From contig OY759275.1 in NCBI GenBank assembly GCA_963662155.1, positions 3,670,706 to 3,734,705 of the forward strand: DNA of 64,000 nucleotides. The letters are read 5' to 3'. Position numbers and translations under genes: made by a program. Positions 31,977 to 42,000 of the stretch are shown piece after piece. Positions within the stretch are counted from its first letter, which is position 1. Every line of letters starts with the position of its first letter. Origin of the DNA: Lamellibrachia columna. Taxonomy: Eukaryota > Annelida > Polychaeta > Sabellida > Siboglinidae. The notes beneath the pieces are model-generated. The model was not told where the DNA came from. It ran no database searches and worked only from the letters and a program-made list of their open reading frames with translations.

Positions 31977-32081
31977 CGGGTCGTTGTTTACGCTCTTCAT
32001 CCCGGGGGAGTTTCTTGTACTCGTTGGCGGGCGGGCGGGGGTCGCCCTGCCTCCCCCGGGATGACTTGTTTTTCTTCGAGT
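31977..32081 (-). CDS. Internal exon of CaaX protein (exon b)
   Basis: Acceptor TTTCCTGTTTGCAG (exon starts 32081), donor GACCCG followed by GTGAGT (ends 31977), 105 nt, phase 1 at both ends. In the frame set by its neighbours it reads (D)SKKNKSSRGRQGDPRPPAN, EYKKLPRDEERKQRP and ends on a G that pairs with AC of exon c to give aspartate. It is highly charged and basic, without a recognised domain. The phase-0 frame is also open (TRRKTSHPGGGRATP...), but phase matching on both sides favours the first. Confidence 0.68.
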
Positions 32082-32165
32082 CTGCAAACAGGAAATAACA
32101 TAAGTACACGCCATGCAAGTGTCCTAAATGTGACTTAAACGTCCCATATTGTTCCGTTGCAATAT

Positions 32166-32300
32166 GGTAGCATGGTAAACTAACGGGTAACTAGGCTAAC
32201 CCCTCCCTCGGTCTCCCCTTTGTGAGATCCTAGATATGCCACTGGGGGCGGGGGCCAAAGGGGATCCAAGCCTAGTCACCCATGAGTTTACCATGCTACT
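32166..32300. mobile_element. Small inverted-repeat element (MITE-like)
   Basis: GGTAGCATGGTAAACTAACG... at 32166-32197 is the inverted copy of 32269-32300 (about 28 of 32 positions pair), with a 71-bp GC-rich centre. This is the form of a MITE or foldback element. A clear target duplication was not found. Confidence 0.68.
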
Positions 32301-32410
32301 ATGTAGTGGCGCAACATGTTACATACGAAAAAAAATTAAAACATTTAAGCCAAGGGGGCAAGCCCATTGACCCCTCCCCCCAATACGTACGCCAACGCAG
32401 TGGACGCATG
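32271..32410. repeat. Dispersed repeat, copy A (partner at 35758-35880)
   Basis: CTAGTCACCCATGAGTTTAC...TGTAGTGGCG...GTTACATACGAA...CCAATACGTACGCC aligns with 35758-35880 (CTAGTCACCCATTAGTTTAT...GTGTAGTGGCG...GTTACATACGAAC...CTAAATACGCC). Both copies are in the same orientation. The repeat overlaps the right arm of the inverted-repeat element. Confidence 0.7.
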
Positions 32411-32989
32411 GGACATAATGGAATTTACATGTATTTACGTGCTGCCACCTGGTGATATGTATCTCTGATTCAGAACTTAGTCTGTATCACCGCTTATCTT
32501 AATCACCGCTGCAGATGATCAATCAACATCTGTCATGATTGGAAACAGACAAGTGTGGGTAATCCTACGCAACATATTCGTCGTATGCAATGAAGTACTG
32601 AGGTATTAAACGATATCCTGCAACCATATGGTTACTATTTTGCTCGTTACACCACACAACATCAGGCAAAGTATTGTCCATACTTTTCCGGCTTCATCGT
32701 GGAGCTTTTGTGTATAGGCCCTAAAAAGGCGTATAGAGCAAAATATACTTACACGCTGCTCCTGGTACATGTCCATCGTGATATTCTCGTAATTATGATG
32801 CACATAAGTACACATGTTAATGTATAAACAAGAGTTCGTGTATGTAATGACGATGAAAGTTGATGCAAGTTTGACCTTTACAGAGTGGTTTTTAAATAAA
32901 CAAACAGTGACTTTTCATTAGATATGTGTGTTGACGATTGAATGTTCCAATAAACAAGTTATTCCTTCCTTGCTCCCTTTAAAGGGGTG

Positions 32990-33375
32990 AGGCTAGTTCA
33001 CGTATTGCTGCACCTCAGTTGTTACTCCTGTCGACTTCTGCCTGTAAATAGTCTTCTTCCTGGACTTGTCGTTTTGCTTTCTTACATTCCGCTTTACCCG
33101 GTCCTCCCACCTCAGTTGCGTTCTTCCCTTTTTTGGATGGCCTGGCTGTTTCATCGCCTCTGCTTTCTTTGGTAGTCGGCCCTCTTCCATATACACCACG
33201 TGACCTGCCCTCTTCCATCCGCTCCACGTGACCTGTCTGTTTCATCGCCTCTGCTTTCTTTGGTAGTCGGCCCTCTTCCATCCGCACCACGTGACCTGCC
33301 CTCTTCCATCCGCACCACGTGATCTGCCCTCTTCCATCCGCACCACGTGACCTGCCCACATCATCCGGTTTCTTA
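32990..33375 (-). pseudogene. LINE 3' end (GHVVRM-type) with internal duplications
   Basis: Minus strand: MMWAGHVVRMEEGRSRGADG, AGHVVRMEEGRLPKKAEAMK, QPGHPKKGRTQLRWEDRVKR and NVRKQNDKSRKK. The GH(V)xRM...RLPKK...RGR...RWxDxV series is the usual C-terminus of a class of LINE ORF2 proteins. The GHVVRMEEGR coding word is duplicated several times as ~28-bp and ~60-bp tandem units (33175-33360), another case of repeat growth from TE coding sequence. Confidence 0.72.
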
Positions 33376-33873
33376 ATAGGGACCAGACCACATTTAAAAA
33401 TTGTACTGGTGGCTGATGTTAACGTTTCGTCTGGTTATAAGAAAACGTGAGAACAAAAATTCTGAAAAAATTTCACAGCAACTGCCATCATCTCATTGAC
33501 ATGCTGACCACGTTTTGTCAAAAATCACATACCTCCAGCTCTTTTAAAACGCCCCGACGTGCGATGCCAGTAATTTTTTTTTATACAAAAAAATAGCCAT
33601 GTATTCATGTGCCACATGGCCCATAGCAGAACAATTCCCATAAATCCCTCCGCCTGATAAATGCACTATTTCACAGACAACAGCTTCTACAAAAAAAAAA
33701 TCTGTGAATATGCCTGCTCAAATGCTTTTATGTCACACCATATGAATTGCTTAAATTCACATATCACAATTTAATACACCCTACACTCGTGTGAAACAAT
33801 AAACAGGAAGGTCAACTGTGGTCTTACCCCACTAGTCTTCCTGTTAGATTGAACTGCATAACTCTCTTCGCAC
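33376..33873. other. Intron, nothing recognised
   Basis: AT-rich with A/T homopolymers. No coding similarity is seen; it lies between exons a and b. Confidence 0.4.
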
Positions 33874-34047
33874 CTGAAGGCAATTCAGCCTCCTCCTTAT
33901 ATCCGCCCTCTTCGCTCGTGTTATTGTCCGGACCCAGTTGTTCTCGCAAACTGACAGCTTCTGTTGTTGTTGTCAGTGCCACCGTCTCAAGACCGAAACC
34001 GGTCGAAACTAATTTAACAGTTTCTTTGTCCCATGATTTCACCAAAA
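33874..34047 (-). CDS. Most upstream exon found of the CaaX protein (exon a)
   Basis: Acceptor TTTCGCTTACTTTTAG (exon starts 34047), donor CCTTCAG followed by GTGCGAAG (ends 33874), 174 nt, phase 1 at both ends. Residues: LVKSWDKETVKLVSTGFGLE, TVALTTTTEAVSLREQLGPD, NNTSEEGGYKEEAELPS. Its final G joins AC of exon b to give aspartate, so the phase is consistent. The acidic end resembles the later exons. No start codon lies in it, and the 5' part of the gene was not located. Support is weaker than for exons d to h because it rests on splice signals and phase. Confidence 0.52.
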
Positions 34048-34204
34048 CTAAAAGTAAGCGAAACAATCGAGCTGAGGAAGGACAATTAAGGTAGGCTCTA
34101 TGACAGGTGTCGCTGCTAGCCTCACCCCAGACAGGGATAAAGAGGAGAGCACCAAGTCTTAGTAGAATCTCACTTCTGAGTACATTAATCACAAACTAAC
34201 GACG

Positions 34205-34630
34205 TCACCATATTAATTGCCTTTTTATTGGTGACACCGGCGCTTGTCCTACCTCTCCCTCTCCCTCTCTCTCTCGCTTGTCTCTCATGTCTCGTCGTTC
34301 ATGTAGTTCGGCGAAGACGCAACGACAGCTGTTCCCCATGCTGGTTGTTTGGTCTCTTTTGTGTATACGCCTTGGTGTCCTTGGCAGTGGAGTATTGGGG
34401 GGGGGGGCATTGGGCCAAGACTTCTTTTGGCTTTGGGTTTGTGGTTTCTGTTGCATAGTATCATGGCAGCATTATGTGCGACTTACCTTACCACCTTGCC
34501 TCCTTTTCCGAGATCCGAAACACGCTATTGGTCCCTGGAGAAAAGCTGTACAGCAATTCCTCCCCCTAGGCGGACGTGCCCAGTGGGTGGGCGAACGTGC
34601 CCCAGATAAAAACATACCTGTTTTGACGTG
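34205..34630. other. Unassigned GC-richer stretch
   Basis: It includes a CT-rich tract (34253-34275), a G9 run (34398-34406) and overlapping open frames on the plus strand (about 34278-34631) without recognisable domains. The hydrophobic peptide they give (VLGSGVLGGGALGQDFFWLW) is driven by base composition. Confidence 0.35.
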
Positions 34631-34654
34631 ATAATGAAATAATTTATCCAACTG

Positions 34655-35082
34655 ATGATAAGACGTTTTATACTTGGATCAGTATGTGAACTTTATTTAC
34701 GAAAAGTCTTCTCTGATGACGAAGGGCTGGAACTCACAAAGTACATCCAGTATGCGTCCGAAATATATTTTGGACTGTGTCCAATGGAAGGCCGTGCCTT
34801 GGCTTATATGTGCGTCAACCATTTCAATATCACCATGTCTCATACCAAGAGCAAGAAGGCGCGCGTAGGTGCTGACTGGTTCACATGATTCCCGAAGACA
34901 CGCGTGCCTGTCCATCAGTACGTGTCTGTCTATCAGGACTCCCGAAGCAACAAGTATCGGAAACGCTACAGCTTTCACCAAGACCAATGTTGATCTCTTT
35001 TTGATAAACTGGCCAATGTAATGGACAGATACAAGTTCGGGGAAAAGGACATTTGGAACGTTGATGTAACTCGGGTGACAAA
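34655..35082 (+). pseudogene. pogo/jerky-like transposase, N-terminal fragment
   Basis: Plus strand: LRKVFSDDEGLELTKYIQYA, SEIYFGLCPMEGRALAYMCV, NHFNITMSHTKSKKARVGADWF, a stop (34886), FPKTRVPVHQYVSVYQDSRS-like decayed sequence, then LANVMDRYKFGEKDIWNVDV. This follows the layout of pogo/jerky transposases: an N-terminal helix-turn-helix block, the DWF..F CENP-B-type end, and KYxF..xxIWNxDE with the first catalytic aspartate (here NVDV). It is a separate, differently truncated copy from the one at 10085-12500. Confidence 0.72.
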
Positions 35083-35521
35083 ATTGTTGCGCCTGTTGGA
35101 ACCAAGCATGCCGGATCGTTGGTGTCACCGGACAGCGGAGTACTTGATACTCTTTGTGCAAACGTTTCTGCTGGTGGCCAATCCATTCCTCCAAGTGGTT
35201 GATGAGACCGGTGGGTTGGGAAGCCACGATGTGTCTCACAATGAACTAATCTCCACTCGGGCCGATGTGACAGACAACCAGGAACAGCCAACCGACGATC
35301 CTACCCGAAGTTCCCAGCCTGGCACACGCGGGCTCAGTCCAGATCACCCTGACCAGCTGCCACAAGGAGACCAACAGACATAATCTCAAACAGCAACAGA
35401 ACTCCCGGGCAAGATCGTCAGTGTGAGAGGGGACGGCCATTGCATCGTCCATGCTGCTGTTCTGTTTCCAAAAAGCAGGGAAGAGTATCGCACACAACCG
35501 GCTGTTGTTTCCATTTGTTGA
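35083..35521 (+). pseudogene. ORF with an OTU-protease-like motif
   Basis: It continues in frame after NVDV. A leucine-rich stretch (VTKLLRLLEPSMPDRWCHRT, AEYLILFVQTFLLVANPFLQ) leads to a polar linker rich in Asp, Gln and Pro (TDNQEQPTDDPTRSSQPG) and a TAA at 35381. The same frame then resumes with LPGKIVSVRGDGHCIVHAAV, LFPKSREEYRTQ to a TGA near 35520. The G-D-G-x-C followed by H/R-A-A/V pattern is that of the catalytic cysteine of OTU peptidases, found both in host deubiquitinases and in several retroelement and Helitron polyproteins. The catalytic histidine region is absent. Truncated, origin uncertain. Confidence 0.45.
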
Positions 35522-35757
35522 TAGCGTAGATGTTTGTACGATATTTGCGTTCAATTTAACTCAGAAACCGATCCTCCATCTCCATAGATATATTTTCCAG
35601 ATTGAATAGAGTGCCCAAGGGGCGGACTAGCCCCGGTCTCCCCTACCTATATCCCGTTTCGCTCTAGTACTCCATTAAGCACATTCCCTTATTGAGAGGA
35701 TATGTAGGGCTCGGAACATTAGTTGGAACCCTCTATTTTTGTCGAACACCCGATTAG

Positions 35758-35880
35758 CTAGTCACCCATTAGTTTATCACGATACCGTGTAGTGGCGTCG
35801 AGGTTACATACGAACAACATCAAAACGTTAAGTCAAACAGGGCATTCCCAGTGCCTCACTAAATACGCCACTGGAGGCAA
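35758..35880. repeat. Dispersed repeat, copy B
   Basis: Partner of 32271-32410, in the same orientation; see that entry for the shared words. Confidence 0.7.
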
Positions 35881-36043
35881 ATGCACCAGATATTTGGGAA
35901 ATGTGTAGACCAAAATGTTTATAAATTATTTGAAGACGTGAGTTTCATCATAAATATTCATTGAATCCCGTTTTAGAATTATAATGAAGTAATAAAGAAA
36001 ACGTCGGCCTCTTCCACTGGCTGTCGTCTTACACAGATATCCC

Positions 36044-36130
36044 GTGTTAACAAGGGTGCATAACGTGTTAACATGGGTGCATAACGTGTTAACATGGGTG
36101 CATAACGTGTTAACATGGGTGCATAACAAT
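36044..36130. repeat. 21-bp tandem repeat, four units
   Basis: GTGTTAACATGGGTGCATAAC is repeated four times, the first with AAGG in place of ATGG, ending at 36128. Each unit holds GTTAAC. On the minus strand it gives MLTRYAP heptapeptide repeats. Confidence 0.95.
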
Positions 36131-37180
36131 TAACAACGGTGAATGTTGGATAACTGCATGTGTGTAATGTTTTATTAGATGTGGTTATCTTGCTGGAACG
36201 ATTGACACATTCATGGGCTGGGTATATCAGTAGATGTAACTGATACCAGGCGTTAGTCGGCGGCGCCAGCGGCGGAGGTCTGACGCGCGCTGACAGATGG
36301 GTTTTTTCAGCCCGCGAATGCCGCCGGCAGCCGCTTTCTTCGTGAACGAATCTAGATTGAATTCGCTCCAGCTTGTGAAGTCCAACGTCCATGTCTTTTT
36401 TGTCGGTGAAATTATTCACCAGTTTTTCCATAGAATTTATGCCACATTTCGGACCCGACGCGATTCATTCATTCAAAAAACTATAATATTCAGTTGTACA
36501 TAGAGGTGGTCAATCGACTCAAATATAACTCACGTCTGACGTGACTGAATTAATCATATGCATGCTTTTTATAGTATATATTGGTAAACCTACATGGGTG
36601 CAATATTTTTCCCTACATGTATTACGGAAGGACGAAAACTTCACAGCAATGACAGGTTTTATTTTATTATAGTACATAAATAGATAATAGACACCTTGAT
36701 GCCACATGGGAAACAGCTTTGAATAACTTCTGGATTTTTGTTTCGTCGATGACGTAGTTGCCATGTATTGCCTTGGTGGCGATGACGTAGTAGCCAAGTT
36801 TTGCCTTGGTGGCGATGACTCCAGCAAGATCTATAAGTAAAACTCGACGCAGCCATTAGGTCGGTTGATTCGATCAAGACATCTGAGCAACACAGATTCG
36901 GTGCCGCATTTTACAGAGCGACTACGTCAGATTCAAGCGAACGTTTACAACGGAGTTTAATTCCTTAGTATGAATATAAAGTGGAGAATCGATCGCTATA
37001 ACATTTTTTTGAAACTTTTGAAGATTTCATATGTGTTCCTCTTAAGCATATGTTGCTTACGTCGGTAGTTCTAACAGAGAGAACTAGACCAGTGTTGACG
37101 GTGGAAAGTTCAGCGCAAATTGGCATTAAAATGCGAAGTACATATTATAAAATATAAAGTCCAGCAATTAATTATTTGAT
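36131..37180. other. Unassigned
   Basis: A minus-strand frame at 36432-36250 (MEKLVNNFTDKKDMDVGLHK, LERIQSRFVHEESGCRRH) looks protein-like. It could be an exon or a worn LINE RT piece (compare KKDIEKLERIQRR in copy 1), but no splice sites support it. GATGACGTAGTTGCCA-type words repeat at 36747-36815 (about 36 bp apart). Confidence 0.3.
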
Positions 37181-37184
37181 TAAT

Positions 37185-37262
37185 GGAGTGTGAGTGAGTG
37201 AGAGAGTGAGTGAGTGCGAGAGGTGAGTGAGTGTGTGTGTGTGTGTGTGAGTGTGTGTGTGT

Positions 37263-37315
<53 letters not shown>

Positions 37316-37355
37316 AGTGAGTGAGTGAGTGAGTGAGATAGAGAGTGAGAGGGTG

Positions 37356-37406
<51 letters not shown>

Positions 37407-37425
37407 CGTGCGTGAGTGTGTGTGC
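37185..37425. repeat. (GTGA)n/(GT)n compound microsatellite
   Basis: Alternating GAGT and GT runs over about 240 bp, with GTGC units near 37402. Confidence 0.98.
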
Positions 37426-38305
37426 CAAAAACATATAGGCCCTATGACATGTGTTATTAGACTATTCACCCGACGTTGATGCCCCACCGCCAGCCGTGCC
37501 GCCCACGTATCGCTGAGTCACGGTTTTATTCCGGGAACGGCACGCCGGCTATTTCTAGGCGGTTCACCCTTCTACACTCGAAACGGATGTACCACGAAAT
37601 CCCTACACGAGGCTAGAATCCAACAACACGCTATCTGTTGAAATATATATTATATCTAATAACCTGTGTGCTTGGTGTGTTATACTGTGTTATTGTCTCT
37701 GAATTAGTACCCTGTACGAGAGAGATATTTCTGTCAGCAACTACGCGACGCGGGTAGCGTATAGCCACGTTCCCGGCCAGCAGCGTGGCGCACGTGGTCC
37801 AAGTCCATTCAACTGCAAATTTCAGCAACCCCGCATCGTATTTAACCCTAACAACCTAGGGGTTGTCCCAGGTAATCATGTGAAACAATTGGGGTAATTA
37901 CCTCGGTGCCTCTGCTGACGCTGCCGACGAAACTTTCGCCGAAGTCTGCTGCGCCCTACGTAGATGTTCGCTCCTCCTGCCGCCATTGGTGAGTGGCTGA
38001 TTGGCGGCTGTCACTCAACTATATCCTCTTCCTATATGAGTATGGGAACCTCAGATACTCTCAGCGCTCAACCTGGTTCCACCTCATTTATGCCTTTCGA
38101 GAATTAAAACAAATATGTAATATAATATACAATACTACATTTTCTCAGAATTTGTGTAAATACGAAAGGCGAAAGTTTCGTCGGCAGTACAATACTTCCA
38201 AACATATTATGTTTTATTTGTCTCATATATTAATCATTTATCTTATTGTTTACCTTAACAGTGTGAGCCAAAAGGAAAATTTCCATTTGATGTGAAACAT
38301 ATATA
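37426..38305. other. Non-coding, nothing certain
   Basis: A minus-strand frame at 37828-37700 (LKFAVEWTWTTCATLLAGNV, AIRYPRRVVADRN) is open, but it lacks convincing splice sites and a family match. Confidence 0.35.
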
Positions 38306-38306
38306 A

Positions 38307-38310
<4 letters not shown>

Positions 38311-38373
<63 letters not shown>

Positions 38374-38375
38374 TG

Positions 38376-38414
<39 letters not shown>

Positions 38415-38580
38415 TGTAATGTAGAGTACCAGTGAATTTGTGTAAATATAAATCGGGCACAACAGGTACTATACATTACGATATATATATATATATATAT
38501 ATATCTATATATATATATAATACATATATATATATATATATATTTTATATATATATATATATATAATTTATATATATATA

Positions 38581-38645
<65 letters not shown>

Positions 38646-38690
38646 CATACATACATACATACATACTCACGCACGCACGCACACACTATA
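38311..38690. repeat. (TA)n microsatellite complex
   Basis: Three TA runs (38311-38365, 38378-38415, 38480-38640), the last followed by ACAT tetranucleotides (38641-38666) and CGCA units. A non-repetitive piece at 38415-38480 separates them. Confidence 0.98.
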
Positions 38691-39017
38691 AAGTAGTTTG
38701 TGGGTGTTTGTGTCTGTATGCCTCTCTCATAGCTCCGTCAGTTTCGATGTATGGGGCTGAATGTTTGTACGCGTGCCCCACATGGGGATGGTTCGTACAT
38801 TATTGTTTCTTCCAAATCACCCCAGGTGGAGCTGTTACAAATGTAGACGTTTGACGTAGATTACGTAACTCAGAACAATATGAATTTGTAGCTACGTAAA
38901 CTTGTTAGCAACGCGATGTGTGGTTTCTACGATTGCTCCGAGTTACCCACGTCAAAACCCACATAAGTTCCTTCGTACGGTATGAACGCTTCGTGAAACC
39001 GGCAGCTGGGCATGAAG
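38691..39017. other. Unique left flank of the satellite
   Basis: No gene is seen. The satellite starts after GGCAGCTGGGCATGAAG (39001-39017), whose first part already resembles the end of a satellite unit (GGCAGTGCCAGGAGTCATAAG). Confidence 0.45.
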
Positions 39018-42000
39018 TTGTCATTGCCACAGACATTGCTCTATCAGTACTTGGCTGGGCAGTGCCAGGAGTCATAAGATGTCATTGCCACAGACATTGC
39101 TCTATCAGTACTTGGCTGGGCAGTGCCAGGAGTCATAAGTTGTCATTGCCACATACATTGCTCTATCAGTACTTGGCTGGGCAGTGCCAGGAGTCATAAG
39201 TTGTCATTGCCACAGACATTGCTCTATCAGTACTTGGCTGCGCAGTGCCAGGAGTCATAATTGCCATTGCCACAGACATTGCTCTATCAGTACTTGGCTG
39301 GGCAGTGCCAGGAGTCATAAGTTGTCATTGCCACAGACATTGCTCTATCAGTACTTGGCTGCGCAGTGCCAGGAGTCATAAGTTGCCATTGCCACAGACA
39401 TTGCTCTATCAGTACTTGGTTGGGCAGTGCCAGGAGTCATAAGTTGTCATTGCCACAGACATTGCTCTATCAGTACTTGACTGGGCAGTGCAAGGAGTCA
39501 CAAGTTGTCATTGCCACATACATTGCTCTATCAGTACTTGGCTGGGCAGTGCAAGGAGTCACAAGTTGTCATTGTCACAGACATTGGTCTACCAAACCTT
39601 GGCTGGGCAGTGCAAGGTGTCACAAGTTGTCATTGCCACAGACATTGCTCTACCAAACCTTGGCTGGGCAGTGCAAGGAGTCACAAGTTGTCATTGCCAC
39701 AGACATTGCTCTACCAAACCTTGGCTGGGCAGTGCAAGGAGTCACAAGTTGTCATTGTCACAGACATTGCTCTACCAAACCTTGGCTGGGCAGTGCAAGG
39801 AGTCACAAGTTGTCATTGTCACAGACATTGGTCTACCAAACCTTGGCTGGGCAGTGCAAGGAGTCACAAGTTGTCATTGTCACAGACATTGGTCTACCAA
39901 ACCTTGGCTGGGCAGTGCAAGGAGTCACAAGTTGTCATTGCCACATACATTGCTCTACCAGTACTTGGCTGGGCAGTGCCAGGAGTCACAAGTTGTCATT
40001 GCCACAGACATTGCTCTACCAAACCTTGGCTGGGCAGTGGAAGGAGTCACAAGTTGTCATTGTCACAGACATTGGTCTACCAAACCTTGGCTGGGCAGTG
40101 CCAGGAGTCATAAGTTGTCATTGCCACAGACATTGGTCTACCAAACTTTGACTGGGCAGTGCAAGGAGTCATAAGTTGTCATTGCCACAGACATTGGTCT
40201 ACCAAACCTTGACTGGGCAGTGCAAGGAGTCATAAGTTGTCATTGCCACAGACATTGGTCTACCAAACCTTGAATGGGCAGTGCAAGGAGTCTCAAGTTG
40301 TCATTGCCACAGACATTAGTCTACCAAACCTTGACTGGGCAGTGCAAGGAGTCATAAGTTGTTATTGCCACAGACATTGGTCTACCAAACATTGAATGGG
40401 CAGTGCAAGGAGTCACAAGTTGTCATTGCCACAGACATTGGTCTACCAAACCTTGACTGGGCAGTGCAAGGAGTCATAAGTTGTCATTGCCACAGACATT
40501 GCTCTACCAAACCTTGACTGGGCAGTGCAAGGAGTCATAAGTTGTCATTGCCACATACATTGGTCTACCAAACCTTGAATGGGCAGTGCAATGAGTCACA
40601 AGTTGTCACTGCCACAGACATTGGTCTACCAAACCTTGACTGGGCAGTGCAAGGAGTCATAAGTTGTCATTGCCACAGACATTGGTCTACCAAACCTTGA
40701 CTGGGCAGTGCAAGGAGTCATAAGTTGTCATTGCCACATACATTGGTCTACCAAACCTTGAATGGGCAGTGCAAGGAGTCACAAGTTGTCATTGCCACAG
40801 ACATTGGTCTACCAAACCTTGAATGGGCAGTGCAAGGAGTCATAAGTTGTCATTGCCACAGACATTGGTCTACCAAACCTTGACTGGGCAGTGTCAGGAG
40901 TCACAAGTTGTCATTGCCACAGACATTGGTCTACCAAACCTTGAATGGGCAGTGCAAGGATTCAGAAGTTGTCATTGCCACAGATATTGGTCTACCAAAT
41001 CTTGACTGGGCAGGGCAAGGAGTCATAAGTTGTCATTGCCACATACATTGGTCTACCAAACCTTGACTGGGCAGTGCCAGGAGTCAAAAGTTGTCATTGC
41101 CACAGACATTGGTCTACCAAACCTTGACTGGGCAGTGCAAGGAGTCATAAGTTGTCATTGCCACAGACATTGGTCTACCAAACCTTGACTGGGCAGGGCA
41201 CGGAGTCATAAATTGTCATTGCCACAGACATTGGTCTACCAAACCTTGACTGGGCAGTGCAAGGAGTCATAAGTTGTCATTGCCACAGACTTTGGTCTAC
41301 CAAACCTTGACTGGGCAGTGCAAGGAGTCATAAGTTGTCATTGCCACAGACATTGCTCTACCAAAAGTTGACTGGACAGTGCAAGGAGTCACAAGTTGTC
41401 ATTGTCACAGACATTGGTCTACCAAACCTTGGCTGGGCAGTGCAAGGAGTCACAAGTTGTCATTACCACAGACATTGCTCTACCAAACCTTGGCTGGGCA
41501 GTGCAAGGAGTCACAAGTTGTCATTGTCACAGACATTGGTCTACCAAACCTTGACTGGGCAGTGCAAGGAGTCACAAGTTGTCATTGCCACAGACATTGC
41601 TCTACCAAACCTTGACTGGACAGTGCCTGGAGTCATAAGTTGTCATTGCCACAGACATTGGTCTACCAAACCTTGACTGGGCAAGGCAAGGAGTCATAAG
41701 TTGTCATTGCCACAGACATTGGTCTACCAAACCTTGACTGGGCAGTGCAAGGAGTCATAAGTTGTCATTGCCACAGACATTGCTCTACCAAACCTTGACT
41801 GGACAGTGCCAGGAGTCATAAGTTGTCATTGCCACAGACATTGGTCTACCAAACCTTGACTGGGCAGTGCAAGGAGTCATAAGTTGTCATTGCCACAGAC
41901 ATTGGTCTACCAAACCGTGACTGGGCAGTGCAAGGAGTCATAAGTTGTCATTGCCACATACATTGGTCTACCAAACCTTGACTGGGCAGTGCAAGGAGTC

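Noticed and set aside
34487..34580. Minus-strand exon with donor AAG/GTAAGT
   Set aside because: The only open frame ends in phase 0, which does not match exon a (phase 1), and upstream acceptors are ambiguous.
34278..34631. Plus-strand protein gene with hydrophobic segment
   Set aside because: Composition-driven frames (CT and G runs), no domain, no splice or start evidence, and overlapping frames equally open.
36250..36432. First exon of the CaaX gene (MEKLVNNFTDKKD...)
   Set aside because: The peptide looks plausible, but no donor in a matching phase was found and part resembles LINE RT sequence.
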